This document shows positions 7,313 to 15,113 of a DNA stretch of 17,837 nt, in pieces. The position numbers and the translations under genes were made by a program. Within the stretch, counting starts at the first letter, position 1; the number at the start of each line of letters is the position of its first letter. The stretch spans positions 1 through 17,837 of the forward strand of contig JBILBA010000022.1 in the NCBI GenBank assembly GCA_044353905.1, written 5' to 3'. This DNA comes from MWH-TA3 sp044353905 (GTDB taxonomy: Bacteria; Actinomycetota; Actinomycetes; Actinomycetales; Microbacteriaceae). Under the pieces are notes generated by a model. It did no database searches and was not told the origin of the DNA. It saw nothing but the letters and a program-made list of their open reading frames with translations.

Positions 7313-8102
7313 ATTCGGCTCCCAGGGTCACAAGGTTTTCGTCGTTCCACGTATCGGCGCTCCAGCGCACCGTCAATTCGCCGAGTGGCTCAATCTGTTC
7401 GAACGCGACCGCCGACTGGCGATACAGCTCGAGAATCGCGAGGAACCGCGCAACAATCACGCCCCGCTGGTCGGCTCCCGCGATGATTTGGCGGAACGTC
7501 ATCGGTGCAGAGCGAATCATCGAGATGACAATAGCCGCCTGTTCACGCACAGACACGAGAGGCGCGTGAAGGTGTTCGAGTCCGACGAACGGGATCTCGC
7601 GCGGCGCGAGCGCGTACAGGGCAAGGGTGTGAAAGTCCTCAATCGACGTCGTCCAGACAAGTTCCGGGGTGCGTTCGCGAAATTTGTCCTCAAGCCGCAC
7701 CGCGCGCGGGTGGCGGGTCGATTCGCTTTCGATTCGCCCCGAAAACCAGACCGAAATCTCTTTGAAGGCGCGGTATTGCAACAGCCGAGCGAACAACATG
7801 TCGCGCGCCTCGAGCACCGCCACATCGTCGGCGTCGGCGTATTCGCCGGTGGGCAAGAGCCCCACGATCTTCATGTCGAGGAGAGTCGCGGCAACAACAA
7901 GGAACTCGGAGGCCGCATCGAGTTCCGCGGTTCCGTCAAGGTCCCGAAGGAACGCGATGAATTCAGTCGTCACCGCGGCGAGGCTCACCTCAGTGATGTC
8001 CATCTCGTGTTTCGAGATGAGCGAAATGAGGAGGTCGAAGGGTCCGTCGAAATTCGCGAGGCTGACGCGGAATCCGTCCTCTGAGCTAGGCGATCTTTCC
8101 AA
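7302..8102 (-). CDS. scpA: Segregation and condensation protein A (kleisin)
   Basis: ScpA is the kleisin that bridges SMC heads and binds ScpB. This 266-residue protein has the N-terminal kleisin motif FRVSLANFDGPFDLLISLISKHEMDI, with the helix ASEFLVVAATLLDMKI that contacts the SMC neck. It ends in a winged-helix-like domain (about 195-266) with the segment MTFRQIIAGADQRGVIVARFLAILELYRQ. The start is a TTG at 8102, overlapping parA by 17 nt. An in-frame TGA stands only three codons upstream, and no ATG or GTG precedes the conserved FDGPFDLL, so TTG is nearly forced. There is no clear Shine-Dalgarno sequence, which suggests translation depends on parA. Confidence 0.96.
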   Translation of the reverse strand: MERSPSSEDGFRVSLANFDGPFDLLISLISKHEMDITEVSLAAVTTEFIAFLRDLDGTAELDAASEFLVVAATLLDMKIVGLLPTGEYADADDVAVLEARDMLFARLLQYRAFKEISVWFSGRIESESTRHPRAVRLEDKFRERTPELVWTTSIEDFHTLALYALAPREIPFVGLEHLHAPLVSVREQAAIVISMIRSAPMTFRQIIAGADQRGVIVARFLAILELYRQSAVAFEQIEPLGELTVRWSADTWNDENLVTLGAEYGN

Positions 8103-8922
8103 GGGAAATCAGTTCTCGGGCGAGTTCGCGGTATGACTCGGCCGCTTGGTGGTCTGGTGCGAACGTGGTGATTGGTGACGCGGCCACGGTCGAGTCCGGG
8201 AACTTGACGGTGCGTCGAATGAGCGTCTTCAGCACATCGTTGGGTCGGTTTTGTTTCACTAGATCCAACACCTCGACCGAGTGCAGGGTTCGCGGGTCAT
8301 ACATCGTCGCCAAGATGCCATCAAGTTCGAGCGTCGGGTTGAGTCGCGCCTTCACTTTGTCGATGGTGTCGAGCAACAGCGCGACTCCGCGAAGGGCGAA
8401 GAACTCGCAGGCGAGCGGAATGAGGACTCCGTGGCTCGCGGTGAGGGCGTTCACGGTGAGCAGTCCGAGCGACGGCTGGCAGTCGATGAGGACAACGTCG
8501 TAGTCGGCGAGAATCGGCTTGAGGATGTCGGCGAGGACGTGCTCACGGGCAACCTCGTTGACCAATTGCACTTCCGCGGCGGCGAGGTCGATGTTCGCGG
8601 GGAGGATGTGAATGTTCTCAATCGACGTCGCCTGAATGACGTCACGGGTCGCGAGCGGCGAACGGCTCGAATCGACCGCCTTGTCGGGAACGAGCAGGTT
8701 GTAAATCGTCGGTCCTTCGTGGGCGGTGGCCCCGAGTCCAGCGGTCAGTGCCCCCTGAGGGTCAAAATCAACGACGAGGACCTTCCGGCCGACCTCGGCG
8801 AGCGCGCCGGCCAGCGAAATCGCGGTCGTCGTCTTACCGACGCCGCCTTTTTGGTTGCACAGCGAAATCACGCGCGCCGGACCATGGGAGGTCAACGGCT
8901 GAGGCACGGGAAAGACGGTCAC
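8086..8922 (-). CDS. ParA/Soj-family chromosome partitioning ATPase
   Basis: This 278-residue ATPase of the ParA/MinD superfamily has a deviant Walker A motif KGGVGKTT at 25-32 with both lysines. Walker A' follows (VVDFDPQG, 50-57), and Walker B is VLIDCQPSLG with D146. About 16 residues precede the core, too few for the DNA-binding N-terminal domain of plasmid P1-type ParA, so it is of the Soj kind. No parB follows. The gene sits between xerD and scpA, matching the second ParA-like gene in this position in M. tuberculosis (Rv1708) rather than the parAB locus near the replication origin. The GTG at 8922 has no Shine-Dalgarno sequence but lies 6 nt after a TAGAAT element, which suggests a leaderless message. 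Confidence 0.93.
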   Translation of the reverse strand: MTVFPVPQPLTSHGPARVISLCNQKGGVGKTTTAISLAGALAEVGRKVLVVDFDPQGALTAGLGATAHEGPTIYNLLVPDKAVDSSRSPLATRDVIQATSIENIHILPANIDLAAAEVQLVNEVAREHVLADILKPILADYDVVLIDCQPSLGLLTVNALTASHGVLIPLACEFFALRGVALLLDTIDKVKARLNPTLELDGILATMYDPRTLHSVEVLDLVKQNRPNDVLKTLIRRTVKFPDSTVAASPITTFAPDHQAAESYRELARELISLGKIA

Positions 8923-8928
8923 GGCACA

Positions 8929-8934
8929 ATTCTA
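8929..8934 (-). promoter_or_regulatory. Candidate -10 element for leaderless parA
   Basis: In the 31-nt gap after xerD the minus strand carries TAGAAT (8934 to 8929), five of six matches to TATAAT. A 6-nt discriminator leads exactly to the parA GTG at 8922. The -35 region (GTAAAA, 17 bp upstream) matches TTGACA at only three positions, so the assignment rests on the -10 element and on the missing ribosome site. Confidence 0.4.
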
Positions 8935-8953
8935 CGGTGAATAGGGCACGGTT

Positions 8954-9850
8954 TTACCGCGCCCGCGGATGAGACGTCCGATACGCCTCGGTCAGGGCAT
9001 CCCTGGTGACGAGCGTGTAAATCTGGGTTGTCGCAACCGATGCGTGCCCCAACATTTCCTGCACGACTCGAATGTCGGCTCCTCCCCGCAACAAGTGGGT
9101 TGCGCACGAGTGCCGGAGCGTGTGGGGTGAAATCGTCGACGTGATTTCGGCGCGCACCGCCGCCGCTCGGATGATGAGAAAGACGTTTTGTCGAGACAGC
9201 GCTGCGCCACGAGCGCCGAGGAACAGCGCCGGCGTGCCACGTCCCTTTGCCAACAACACAGGACGACCGCGCACAAGGTACGCATCGAGTGCCTCGCGGG
9301 CGAAACGACCGACCGGAACGACGCGCTGCTTGTTCCCTTTTCCGGTCAGGGTGATCACATCCAGTACTTCGTCGGCCCGCACGTCATCGACGACCAATCC
9401 GACCGCCTCCGAAACACGAGCACCGGTCGCGTACATGAGTTCAAGAATCGCTCGATCGCGCAGCCCAATGGGAGTTTCGGTGGGTGTCGATTCGAGTAAC
9501 GCGGTCACCTGCTCGATGCTCAACGCTTTGGGGAGGCGTTGGGTTCGGCCTGGAGCGATTACTGCGCCCGTCGGATCGTTCGGCGCGAGGCCTTCGGCGA
9601 CAAGGTATCGGTGAAACGATCGGACGACCGAGAGAGCGCGAGTGATGGAGGATGACGCGAGCCCGTCACGCCGGAGGGAGGTCAGATAATCGGTCACCGC
9701 AACCGAATCAATCGACACGAGCGATCGAGCGCCGACGAACTCGGCCCACCGGGCGAGGTCGCGTCGGTACGCCGCGATCGTGTTAGCGCTGCGACCCCGT
9801 TCCAACGCCGTGTGACGCAGGAACTGCTCAACGAGGCGCGTTACCTCCAT
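8954..9850 (-). CDS. xerD: Tyrosine recombinase XerD
   Basis: XerD, with XerC, resolves chromosome dimers at dif during division. The 298-residue protein has the SAM-like core-binding domain in residues 1-100 (TIAAYRRDLARW) and the catalytic domain after it. All active-site residues are present: R145 in TGARVSE, K171 in TGKGNKQRVVP, H243 and R246 in HTLRHSCATHLL, H269 in MLGHASVATTQ, and the nucleophile Y278. The overall sequence is of the housekeeping XerD type rather than a phage integrase, and the position after pyrG is conserved among actinobacteria. The ATG at 9850 is 6 nt after the pyrG stop, with no strong ribosome site, so it is probably coupled to pyrG. Confidence 0.97.
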   Translation of the reverse strand: MEVTRLVEQFLRHTALERGRSANTIAAYRRDLARWAEFVGARSLVSIDSVAVTDYLTSLRRDGLASSSITRALSVVRSFHRYLVAEGLAPNDPTGAVIAPGRTQRLPKALSIEQVTALLESTPTETPIGLRDRAILELMYATGARVSEAVGLVVDDVRADEVLDVITLTGKGNKQRVVPVGRFAREALDAYLVRGRPVLLAKGRGTPALFLGARGAALSRQNVFLIIRAAAVRAEITSTISPHTLRHSCATHLLRGGADIRVVQEMLGHASVATTQIYTLVTRDALTEAYRTSHPRAR

Positions 9851-9856
9851 GGTGGG

Positions 9857-11554
9857 CTACTTGTCGCTGGTGTAATCGACGTCGAGGACATCGGCAGTGT
9901 GACGCACCTTCGCCGCAGCGATGAGCCCGACGAACAGCGGGTGGCCGTGGGTCGGTCGCGAACGCAACTCGGGGTGCGCCTGGGTGGACACGTAATACGG
10001 GTGAACATCTCGCGGAAGTTCGACGAACTCGACGAGTTTGCCGTCCGGGCTCGTGCCAGAGAAAACAAGACCAGCCTTGGCGATGTCGTCACGATAGAGA
10101 TTATTGACCTCGTATCGGTGCCGGTGACGTTCGAACGCGCTCGGAGCGCCATACACGGATTCGACGATCGAGCCGGGCGTGAGCGCTGCTTCGTACAAAC
10201 CGAGGCGCATCGTGCCGCCCAAATCACCGTCGCTGATGATGTCGACCTGTTCCTGCATCGTTGCGATGACGGGGAACTTCGTGTCCGGGTCGAACTCGCT
10301 TGACGATGCGTCGGTGAGACCGACCACCGTTCGCGCGTATTCGATGACCATGCACTGAAGCCCCAGACAGATTCCCAGTGTCGGGATCATGTTCTCGCGG
10401 GCGTACGTCAGGGCTCCGAGTTTTCCTTCGATCCCACGAACGCCGAATCCGCCGGGGACAAGGATGCCGTCCACATCACCAAGTTGTTCCGCAGCACCGT
10501 CCGGAGTTTCACACAGATCCGACGCCACCCAGCGGATGTCGACAGCGACGTCGTTGGCAAAGCCGCCCGCCTTGAGGGCCTCGGTAACCGAAAGATAGGC
10601 ATCCGGGAGGTCGACGTACTTCCCCACGAGTGCAATGCGAACGTGCCCCCTCGGGTTGTGAACCGTGTCAAGAAGTTCCGACCATCCGGTCCAATCGACT
10701 TCGTCGCTACCGTCGAGGCGCAACTGATCGACGATGTATTGGTCGAGTCCTTGCGAATGCAACATGCTCGGGATGTCGTAAATGCTCTGTGCATCGATCG
10801 CGTTGACAACGGCGTCCTCATCCACGTCACACATCAGGGCAATCTTGCGGCGGTTCGCTGCGGACACGGGGCGATCGCTGCGAAGCACCAGAGCGTCGGG
10901 CTGAATACCGATTGACCGTAGCGCCGCGACAGAGTGCTGGGTCGGTTTAGTCTTTTGTTCGCCCGACGCGTTCATGAACGGAACGAGCGAAACGTGGACG
11001 AAGAAAACATTCTTTCGCCCGAGTTCGTGGCGAACCTGGCGAGCGGCCTCGATGAACGGTTGGCTTTCAATGTCACCGACGGTTCCGCCGATTTCGGTGA
11101 TGATCACATCGGGGGCGGGATCTTCCGCAGCCTGAAGTCGCATTCGACGTTTGATTTCGTCGGTGATGTGCGGGATGACCTGAACGGTGTCTCCCAGGTA
11201 TTCACCCCGACGTTCGCGCTCAATCACCCGCGAATAAATCTGGCCAGTCGTGACATTCGCTGCCTGGTCGAGGTTGATGTCGAGGAAACGCTCGTAGTGC
11301 CCGATATCGAGGTCCGTCTCGGCCCCATCATCGGTCACGAAGACCTCACCGTGTTGGAACGGGTTCATCGTGCCGGGGTCGACGTTGAGGTACGGGTCGA
11401 GCTTTTGCATGACAACGCGCAGACCGCGCCGAGTCAGAAGGTTACCGAGCGATGCGGCGGTCAGGCCTTTACCGAGAGAGGAGACAACCCCACCGGTAAC
11501 GAAGATGTGCTTCGTGACGGGCTGGTCGAGTTCGAATTCCGTATGTTTCACCAC
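9857..11554 (-). CDS. pyrG: CTP synthase
   Basis: CTP synthase converts UTP to CTP using ATP and glutamine-derived ammonia. The 565-residue enzyme has the N-terminal synthetase domain with KHIFVTGGVVSSLGKG near residue 15 and LDPYLNVDPGTMNPFQHGEVFV. A C-terminal class I glutamine amidotransferase domain follows. Its nucleophilic Cys is in LGICLGLQCMV (about residue 396), and its His/Glu pair is in QAHPELRSRP. Three in-frame starts are close together: TTG 11563, GTG 11554 and GTG 11551. I prefer 11554 because a TATCGT -10 element ends 8 nt before it and overlaps the TTG, suggesting a leaderless transcript, and no Shine-Dalgarno sequence is seen. All choices leave the conserved region intact. 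The gene lies between recN and xerD. Confidence 0.95.
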   Translation of the reverse strand: MVKHTEFELDQPVTKHIFVTGGVVSSLGKGLTAASLGNLLTRRGLRVVMQKLDPYLNVDPGTMNPFQHGEVFVTDDGAETDLDIGHYERFLDINLDQAANVTTGQIYSRVIERERRGEYLGDTVQVIPHITDEIKRRMRLQAAEDPAPDVIITEIGGTVGDIESQPFIEAARQVRHELGRKNVFFVHVSLVPFMNASGEQKTKPTQHSVAALRSIGIQPDALVLRSDRPVSAANRRKIALMCDVDEDAVVNAIDAQSIYDIPSMLHSQGLDQYIVDQLRLDGSDEVDWTGWSELLDTVHNPRGHVRIALVGKYVDLPDAYLSVTEALKAGGFANDVAVDIRWVASDLCETPDGAAEQLGDVDGILVPGGFGVRGIEGKLGALTYARENMIPTLGICLGLQCMVIEYARTVVGLTDASSSEFDPDTKFPVIATMQEQVDIISDGDLGGTMRLGLYEAALTPGSIVESVYGAPSAFERHRHRYEVNNLYRDDIAKAGLVFSGTSPDGKLVEFVELPRDVHPYYVSTQAHPELRSRPTHGHPLFVGLIAAAKVRHTADVLDVDYTSDK

Positions 11555-11562
11555 GGAATTCA

Positions 11563-11592
11563 ACGATAACCGCTGGAAGGGGCTTTTGACGA
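11563..11592 (-). promoter_or_regulatory. Candidate promoter for pyrG in the recN-pyrG gap
   Basis: The minus strand shows TCGTCA (11592-11587, four of six matches to TTGACA), an 18-bp spacer, and TATCGT (11568-11563, fits TANNNT). The predicted start point falls on or near the GTG at 11554. The gap after recN is 39 nt when pyrG is started there, one of the three longest between genes of this run, so an internal promoter is plausible. Confidence 0.35.
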
Positions 11593-11593
11593 A

Positions 11594-13294
11594 TTAACCG
11601 TTTTCGCCACGCCATTGATTCGCAGAATTTAACATTTCTGCCGCGTGCGCGCGAGCGTTGTCCGAATCGGGAGTGCCCGACAAGAGTCGCGCCATTTCTT
11701 CGATTCGGCCGTCTCCGTCAAGTCGCGTGATCGTCGATTCCGTGATTGCGCCGGTCGTGTCCTTGATGATGCGCAGGTGGTTGGTTGCGAAAGCCGCCAC
11801 TTGTGGCAGGTGCGTTACAACAATCACCTGTGCGGTCTTTGCCAAGATAGCGAGTCGACGTCCGATCTCGATTGCGCTCGCACCGCCCACGCCAGCGTCA
11901 ACCTCGTCGAACACGAGAGTCGGAACCGTGTCGGTTGAGGCGATGACGACTTCGATTGCGAGCATGACTCGTGACAATTCGCCGCCCGACGCGGTCTTGG
12001 TCACCGGCTTCGGGTCTCCGCCGGGGTGAGGTCGCATCAGCATCTCGACCGCGTCGCGTCCGTGGGCGAAAAAATCAGTTCCGTTTTGCGGTGCAACCCG
12101 AACGACGAATTCCGCGGTCGGCATCGAGAGCGCGTGAAGTTCCGTCGTGACAGCGCCCGAGAGCCGCCGGGCGGCATCGTCGCGGGCGGCGCTGATTCGG
12201 GTCGCGAGCGCGTCGAGGGACGCTTCGTCCGCCGCAATAGCCAAGGCCAGTTCCTCGAGTGCGTCGTCCGAGCGATCGAGGTCGAACAAACGGTCGGACG
12301 CCGTCGACCACAGAGCGAGAACATCGTCAAGGGTCGGGCCGTAGGCGCGCACGAGTGCGGTGATGGCCGCGGTGCGTTCGTGAACCTGCTCCAAGTCACC
12401 GCCGTCAAGTTCGAGTCCCGCCGCATACGCCGACACGGACTGTGACGCCTCGCGAACGACGATGCTCGCCTCAGAAATTCGCGTCAAGAGCGTCTCGATA
12501 GCTGGGTCGTGGTTGGTGACGCGCTCGAGTGCTCGGCGAGCGTTCTCCACCAGCGACACCGCATCAAACTCGGCGTCATCCGCCGATAGTGCCTCGTGCG
12601 CTTCTTGCGCAGCGCGCCGAAGTTCTTCGCTGTTCGACAGGCGTTCCGCTTTCGCTTTCAGGGCAATGTCCTCGCCGGCGACCGGCGCAACGGCATCAAT
12701 CGCGGCAACGGCCGTGCGCAATTCTTCCGCCTCACGAATTCGCTCTGACGCGTCTTTCGTCATCGAATCGCGCCTCGCAATCGAGTCGATCCAGCGCCGG
12801 AATACCGTGTGGTATTCGGCCAGCGGCGTGCGAACAGATTCGCCAGCGAATCGATCGAGAGACTCACGTTGCGCCGTCTGCGAACGAAGTCGCAACTGTT
12901 CGCTCTGCCCGTGAATCGCGACAAGGTGATCTCCGATGTCGGACAGCGCGCCGACGGGCGTTGCCGCGCCTCCGACAACAACCTTGGAACGGCCTTCGGA
13001 ACTGACAGAGCGAGTCACGACCAGTTCCTGATCGTCGAGTACCCCGCCGAGTTCGGTGACGCGCGAAATCACCGCGGGGTCAGCGATTGTCCATCGTCCA
13101 CTGACTTGCGCGCGTTCGGCGGAATGGCGAACAACCCCCGAATCGGCACGTTCACCGAGAAGCAAGCCCAGCGCCGAGACGACCATCGTCTTGCCCGCAC
13201 CGGTTTCGCCGGTTATCGCGGTGAAGCCGGGGGTCAGATTCAGTGTCGCGGATTGAATCACCCCGAGGTCGTTGATGGAAATCTCGTGGATCAT
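11594..13294 (-). CDS. recN: DNA repair protein RecN
   Basis: RecN is an SMC-like ATPase acting early in double-strand break repair. The 566-residue protein has Walker A GETGAGKT at 29-36 and a long central Ala/Glu/Arg-rich coiled coil. It closes with the ABC signature SGGELSR (about 436-442) and Walker B TLVFDEVDAG (about 459-468), then VIVVTHLPQVAAFA. The start begins MIHEISINDLGVI, as in the family, and its ATG at 13294 overlaps the nadK stop as ATGA. A longer start 18 nt upstream is possible but adds six non-conserved residues. The neighbours tlyA, nadK and recN form a near-universal cluster in Gram-positive bacteria. Confidence 0.97.
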   Translation of the reverse strand: MIHEISINDLGVIQSATLNLTPGFTAITGETGAGKTMVVSALGLLLGERADSGVVRHSAERAQVSGRWTIADPAVISRVTELGGVLDDQELVVTRSVSSEGRSKVVVGGAATPVGALSDIGDHLVAIHGQSEQLRLRSQTAQRESLDRFAGESVRTPLAEYHTVFRRWIDSIARRDSMTKDASERIREAEELRTAVAAIDAVAPVAGEDIALKAKAERLSNSEELRRAAQEAHEALSADDAEFDAVSLVENARRALERVTNHDPAIETLLTRISEASIVVREASQSVSAYAAGLELDGGDLEQVHERTAAITALVRAYGPTLDDVLALWSTASDRLFDLDRSDDALEELALAIAADEASLDALATRISAARDDAARRLSGAVTTELHALSMPTAEFVVRVAPQNGTDFFAHGRDAVEMLMRPHPGGDPKPVTKTASGGELSRVMLAIEVVIASTDTVPTLVFDEVDAGVGGASAIEIGRRLAILAKTAQVIVVTHLPQVAAFATNHLRIIKDTTGAITESTITRLDGDGRIEEMARLLSGTPDSDNARAHAAEMLNSANQWRGENG

Positions 13295-14190
13295 GCGGAA
13301 CTGCCGCGCCATCCCTCGGTGGGTAGCGAAAACTTTTTGACTAATCGTTCAGAGAATGGACCCGAGTGGGTGTGTGCCAGACGAACCGGGGTTTCCGACC
13401 GGTTCGCGATGACGCGAGAACCCGGGGCAAGGGCAAAGGTGCGGCGTCCGTCGCACCAGAGGACTCCCGATGCGCCGTTTCGTGGCAACACGTCGACCGT
13501 CAGGGTCGACGACGGCGCGGTAACAAGTGGACGAGAGAACAGCGCGTGTGCCGACAGCGGAACCATGATGAGCGCCTCGACGGTGGGCCAGACGACCGGA
13601 CCACCCGCGGAGAAGGAATATGCCGTCGAGCCGGTCGGAGTCGCCATGAGCACCCCGTCGCACCCGAAGGTTGAGATGGGTCGGTCGTCGACAGCGATGA
13701 CGACCTCGATCATGCGTTCCCGTGACATTTTTTCGACACTGGCCTCGTTGAGCGCCCAGGTCTCGAATACGGTTTCGCCACCCAGTTCGACCCGAACGTC
13801 AAGAGTCATGCGGTGTTCGACGCTGTAATCTTTCGCGAGCACTCGACCGATGGTTTCGTCCAAGTCCTCGGGCTCGAGCTCGGCGAGAAAACCGACATGG
13901 CCCATGTTGACACCCAACAGAGGCGCATTTTGGCCTCGCATAATCTCGGCGGCCTTCAAGATTGTCCCGTCACCGCCAAGACAGAACACTAATTCAATGT
14001 CTTGTGGCTCGGCGTCAACGCCGAGCTGTTTGACCGCGACCGTGGTTTCCGACGTGATCGCCGGATGTTGTGAATCGAGGCACACAGGGATTCCACCCAG
14101 TCGGGTTAGCTCTGTCGCAACGGTTGCCGCGGTGTGGATGCTCGCGGGCCGGCCCGTGTGGGCAAGGATGAGGAACAGTCGATCCGTCAC
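13291..14190 (-). CDS. nadK: NAD kinase
   Basis: NAD kinase phosphorylates NAD to NADP, supplying cofactor for biosynthesis such as the TyrA and nucleotide pathways nearby. The 299-residue protein carries the signature LGGDGTILKAAE, with GGDG at 72-75 and its catalytic Asp at 74. It also has NMGHVGFLAELEP, the NE motif in WALNEASVEK, and CDGVLMATPTGSTAYSFSAGGPVVWP. I chose the GTG at 14190 because GGGAGG lies 5 nt upstream and the following TDRLFLILAHTGR matches the usual N-terminus. A longer reading adds 16 residues overlapping tlyA. The gene begins 1 nt after the tlyA stop and overlaps recN as ATGA. Confidence 0.97.
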   Translation of the reverse strand: MTDRLFLILAHTGRPASIHTAATVATELTRLGGIPVCLDSQHPAITSETTVAVKQLGVDAEPQDIELVFCLGGDGTILKAAEIMRGQNAPLLGVNMGHVGFLAELEPEDLDETIGRVLAKDYSVEHRMTLDVRVELGGETVFETWALNEASVEKMSRERMIEVVIAVDDRPISTFGCDGVLMATPTGSTAYSFSAGGPVVWPTVEALIMVPLSAHALFSRPLVTAPSSTLTVDVLPRNGASGVLWCDGRRTFALAPGSRVIANRSETPVRLAHTHSGPFSERLVKKFSLPTEGWRGSSA

Positions 14191-14191
14191 G

Positions 14192-14998
14192 CTAACCTCC
14201 CCACGTTGATCTCGCTTGGTCAGTCCATTCTCTCGCATTCAACGGCTGAGCGGGGTCACCGTACACAATCGCCTCGCGGTTGCCGTGTTCGCCGTCGATA
14301 GGCGACGCCATGATGCCGCTGATCGGAAGCCCCAACGCCGCAATGGCCTCGCAGACCGATACGAGCGCCGCGTCGCGCTTTGCGTCGTCACGGACAATTC
14401 CCTCGTGCACGTTGCCCTTGCCGACCTCAAACTGCGGTTTGACCAAGATGACATAGCGAAAGGCGGTACCCAGGGCTGCGACGAGCGCGGGCAAAATCAT
14501 CGTGACGGAAATGAAACTGACATCGACGACAACGTCATCAATCGGGCCAACGTCCCACCCGTCCACGATTTCACGCGACAGATCGCGAGCGTTCGTTCCC
14601 TCGACGACATGGACGCGAAAATCCGCGCGAAGTGTGGGATGAAGTTGACCGTGACCGACATCCAGCGCGACGACCCGGGTTGCACCGCGAAACAGGGCCA
14701 CCTCAGTGAACCCGCCCGTGGACGCGCCGATGTCGAGAACAGTGCGGCCACGAAAATCGAGCCCGAACCGCTCGCACGCACCGAGTAGCTTGTTCGCCGA
14801 ACGAGCAACCCATCGATCGAGCGCCGTCACCGCGAGAACCGATGTAGGGGAAACCTTGTGTCCCGTTTTCGTGACAATCCGTTCGTCAACCCGGACACTT
14901 CCGGCTTCAATCAGACGCGCTGCGCGAGTGCGGCTCTCGGCCAGTCCTCGTTCAACGAGGGCGAGGTCAAGACGCGTGAATTCAGCGGGGTTGCTCAT
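14192..14998 (-). CDS. tlyA: rRNA 2'-O-methyltransferase TlyA
   Basis: TlyA methylates ribose 2'-hydroxyls of 16S and/or 23S rRNA cytidines, and in mycobacteria its loss gives capreomycin resistance. The 268-residue protein has an N-terminal S4 RNA-binding domain (RLDLALVERGLAESRTRAARL, about 9-29). The Rossmann-like methyltransferase domain follows, with SAM loop LDIGASTGGFTEVAL (88-102). The likely catalytic K-D-K-E set is visible as K70, D159 in VDVSFIS, K187 in LVKPQFE and E242 in GNREAI. The length fits TlyA proteins with an intact N-terminus that act on both rRNAs; that distinction is inference. The ATG at 14998 lies inside the end of the small upstream gene, overlapping by 17 nt. Confidence 0.95.
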   Translation of the reverse strand: MSNPAEFTRLDLALVERGLAESRTRAARLIEAGSVRVDERIVTKTGHKVSPTSVLAVTALDRWVARSANKLLGACERFGLDFRGRTVLDIGASTGGFTEVALFRGATRVVALDVGHGQLHPTLRADFRVHVVEGTNARDLSREIVDGWDVGPIDDVVVDVSFISVTMILPALVAALGTAFRYVILVKPQFEVGKGNVHEGIVRDDAKRDAALVSVCEAIAALGLPISGIMASPIDGEHGNREAIVYGDPAQPLNAREWTDQARSTWGG

Positions 14999-15113
14999 CG
15001 AGTCGCTGTCGGATCTCGCTTTCCAGCGCCGAAAACGCGGCCGCGCGTTCCTCCAGCGGCAGCTCCGAAATCTTATCGAGGCTGGGCGTCGCGTTGTCGT
15101 TATCCATGGTCAC
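14982..15113 (-). CDS. Small conserved protein upstream of tlyA (Rv1693-like position)
   Basis: This is a 43-residue acidic, helical peptide (MTMDNDNATPSLDKISELPLEE and onward) with no known domain. The GTG at 15113 overlaps the phosphatase stop as GTGA, and an ATG two codons later (15107) is an equally possible start. The stop lies inside tlyA, giving a 17-nt overlap. A similarly small gene occupies the same position in other actinobacteria, for example Rv1693 between the HAD phosphatase and tlyA. The pattern LPLEERAAAFSALESEIRQRL suggests one amphipathic helix. Position and overlap support it being real. Its function is unknown; it may mainly couple translation of the flanking genes. Confidence 0.72.
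   Translation of the reverse strand: MTMDNDNATPSLDKISELPLEERAAAFSALESEIRQRLDEQPR

Noticed and set aside
8954..9850. Tyrosine recombinase as a sign of an integrated element
   Set aside because: Sequence and conserved position after pyrG identify it as the housekeeping XerD, and there are no phage, plasmid or transposon genes around it.
11544..11557. Partial parS-like sequence TGTTTCAC near the pyrG start
   Set aside because: Only half of the TGTTTCACGTGAAACA palindrome is present and it lies in the pyrG coding region; chance is the simplest explanation.
13295..13312. Upstream ATG (13312) as the recN start
   Set aside because: Adds six non-conserved residues; the ATG at 13294 matches the family N-terminus and forms an ATGA overlap with nadK.
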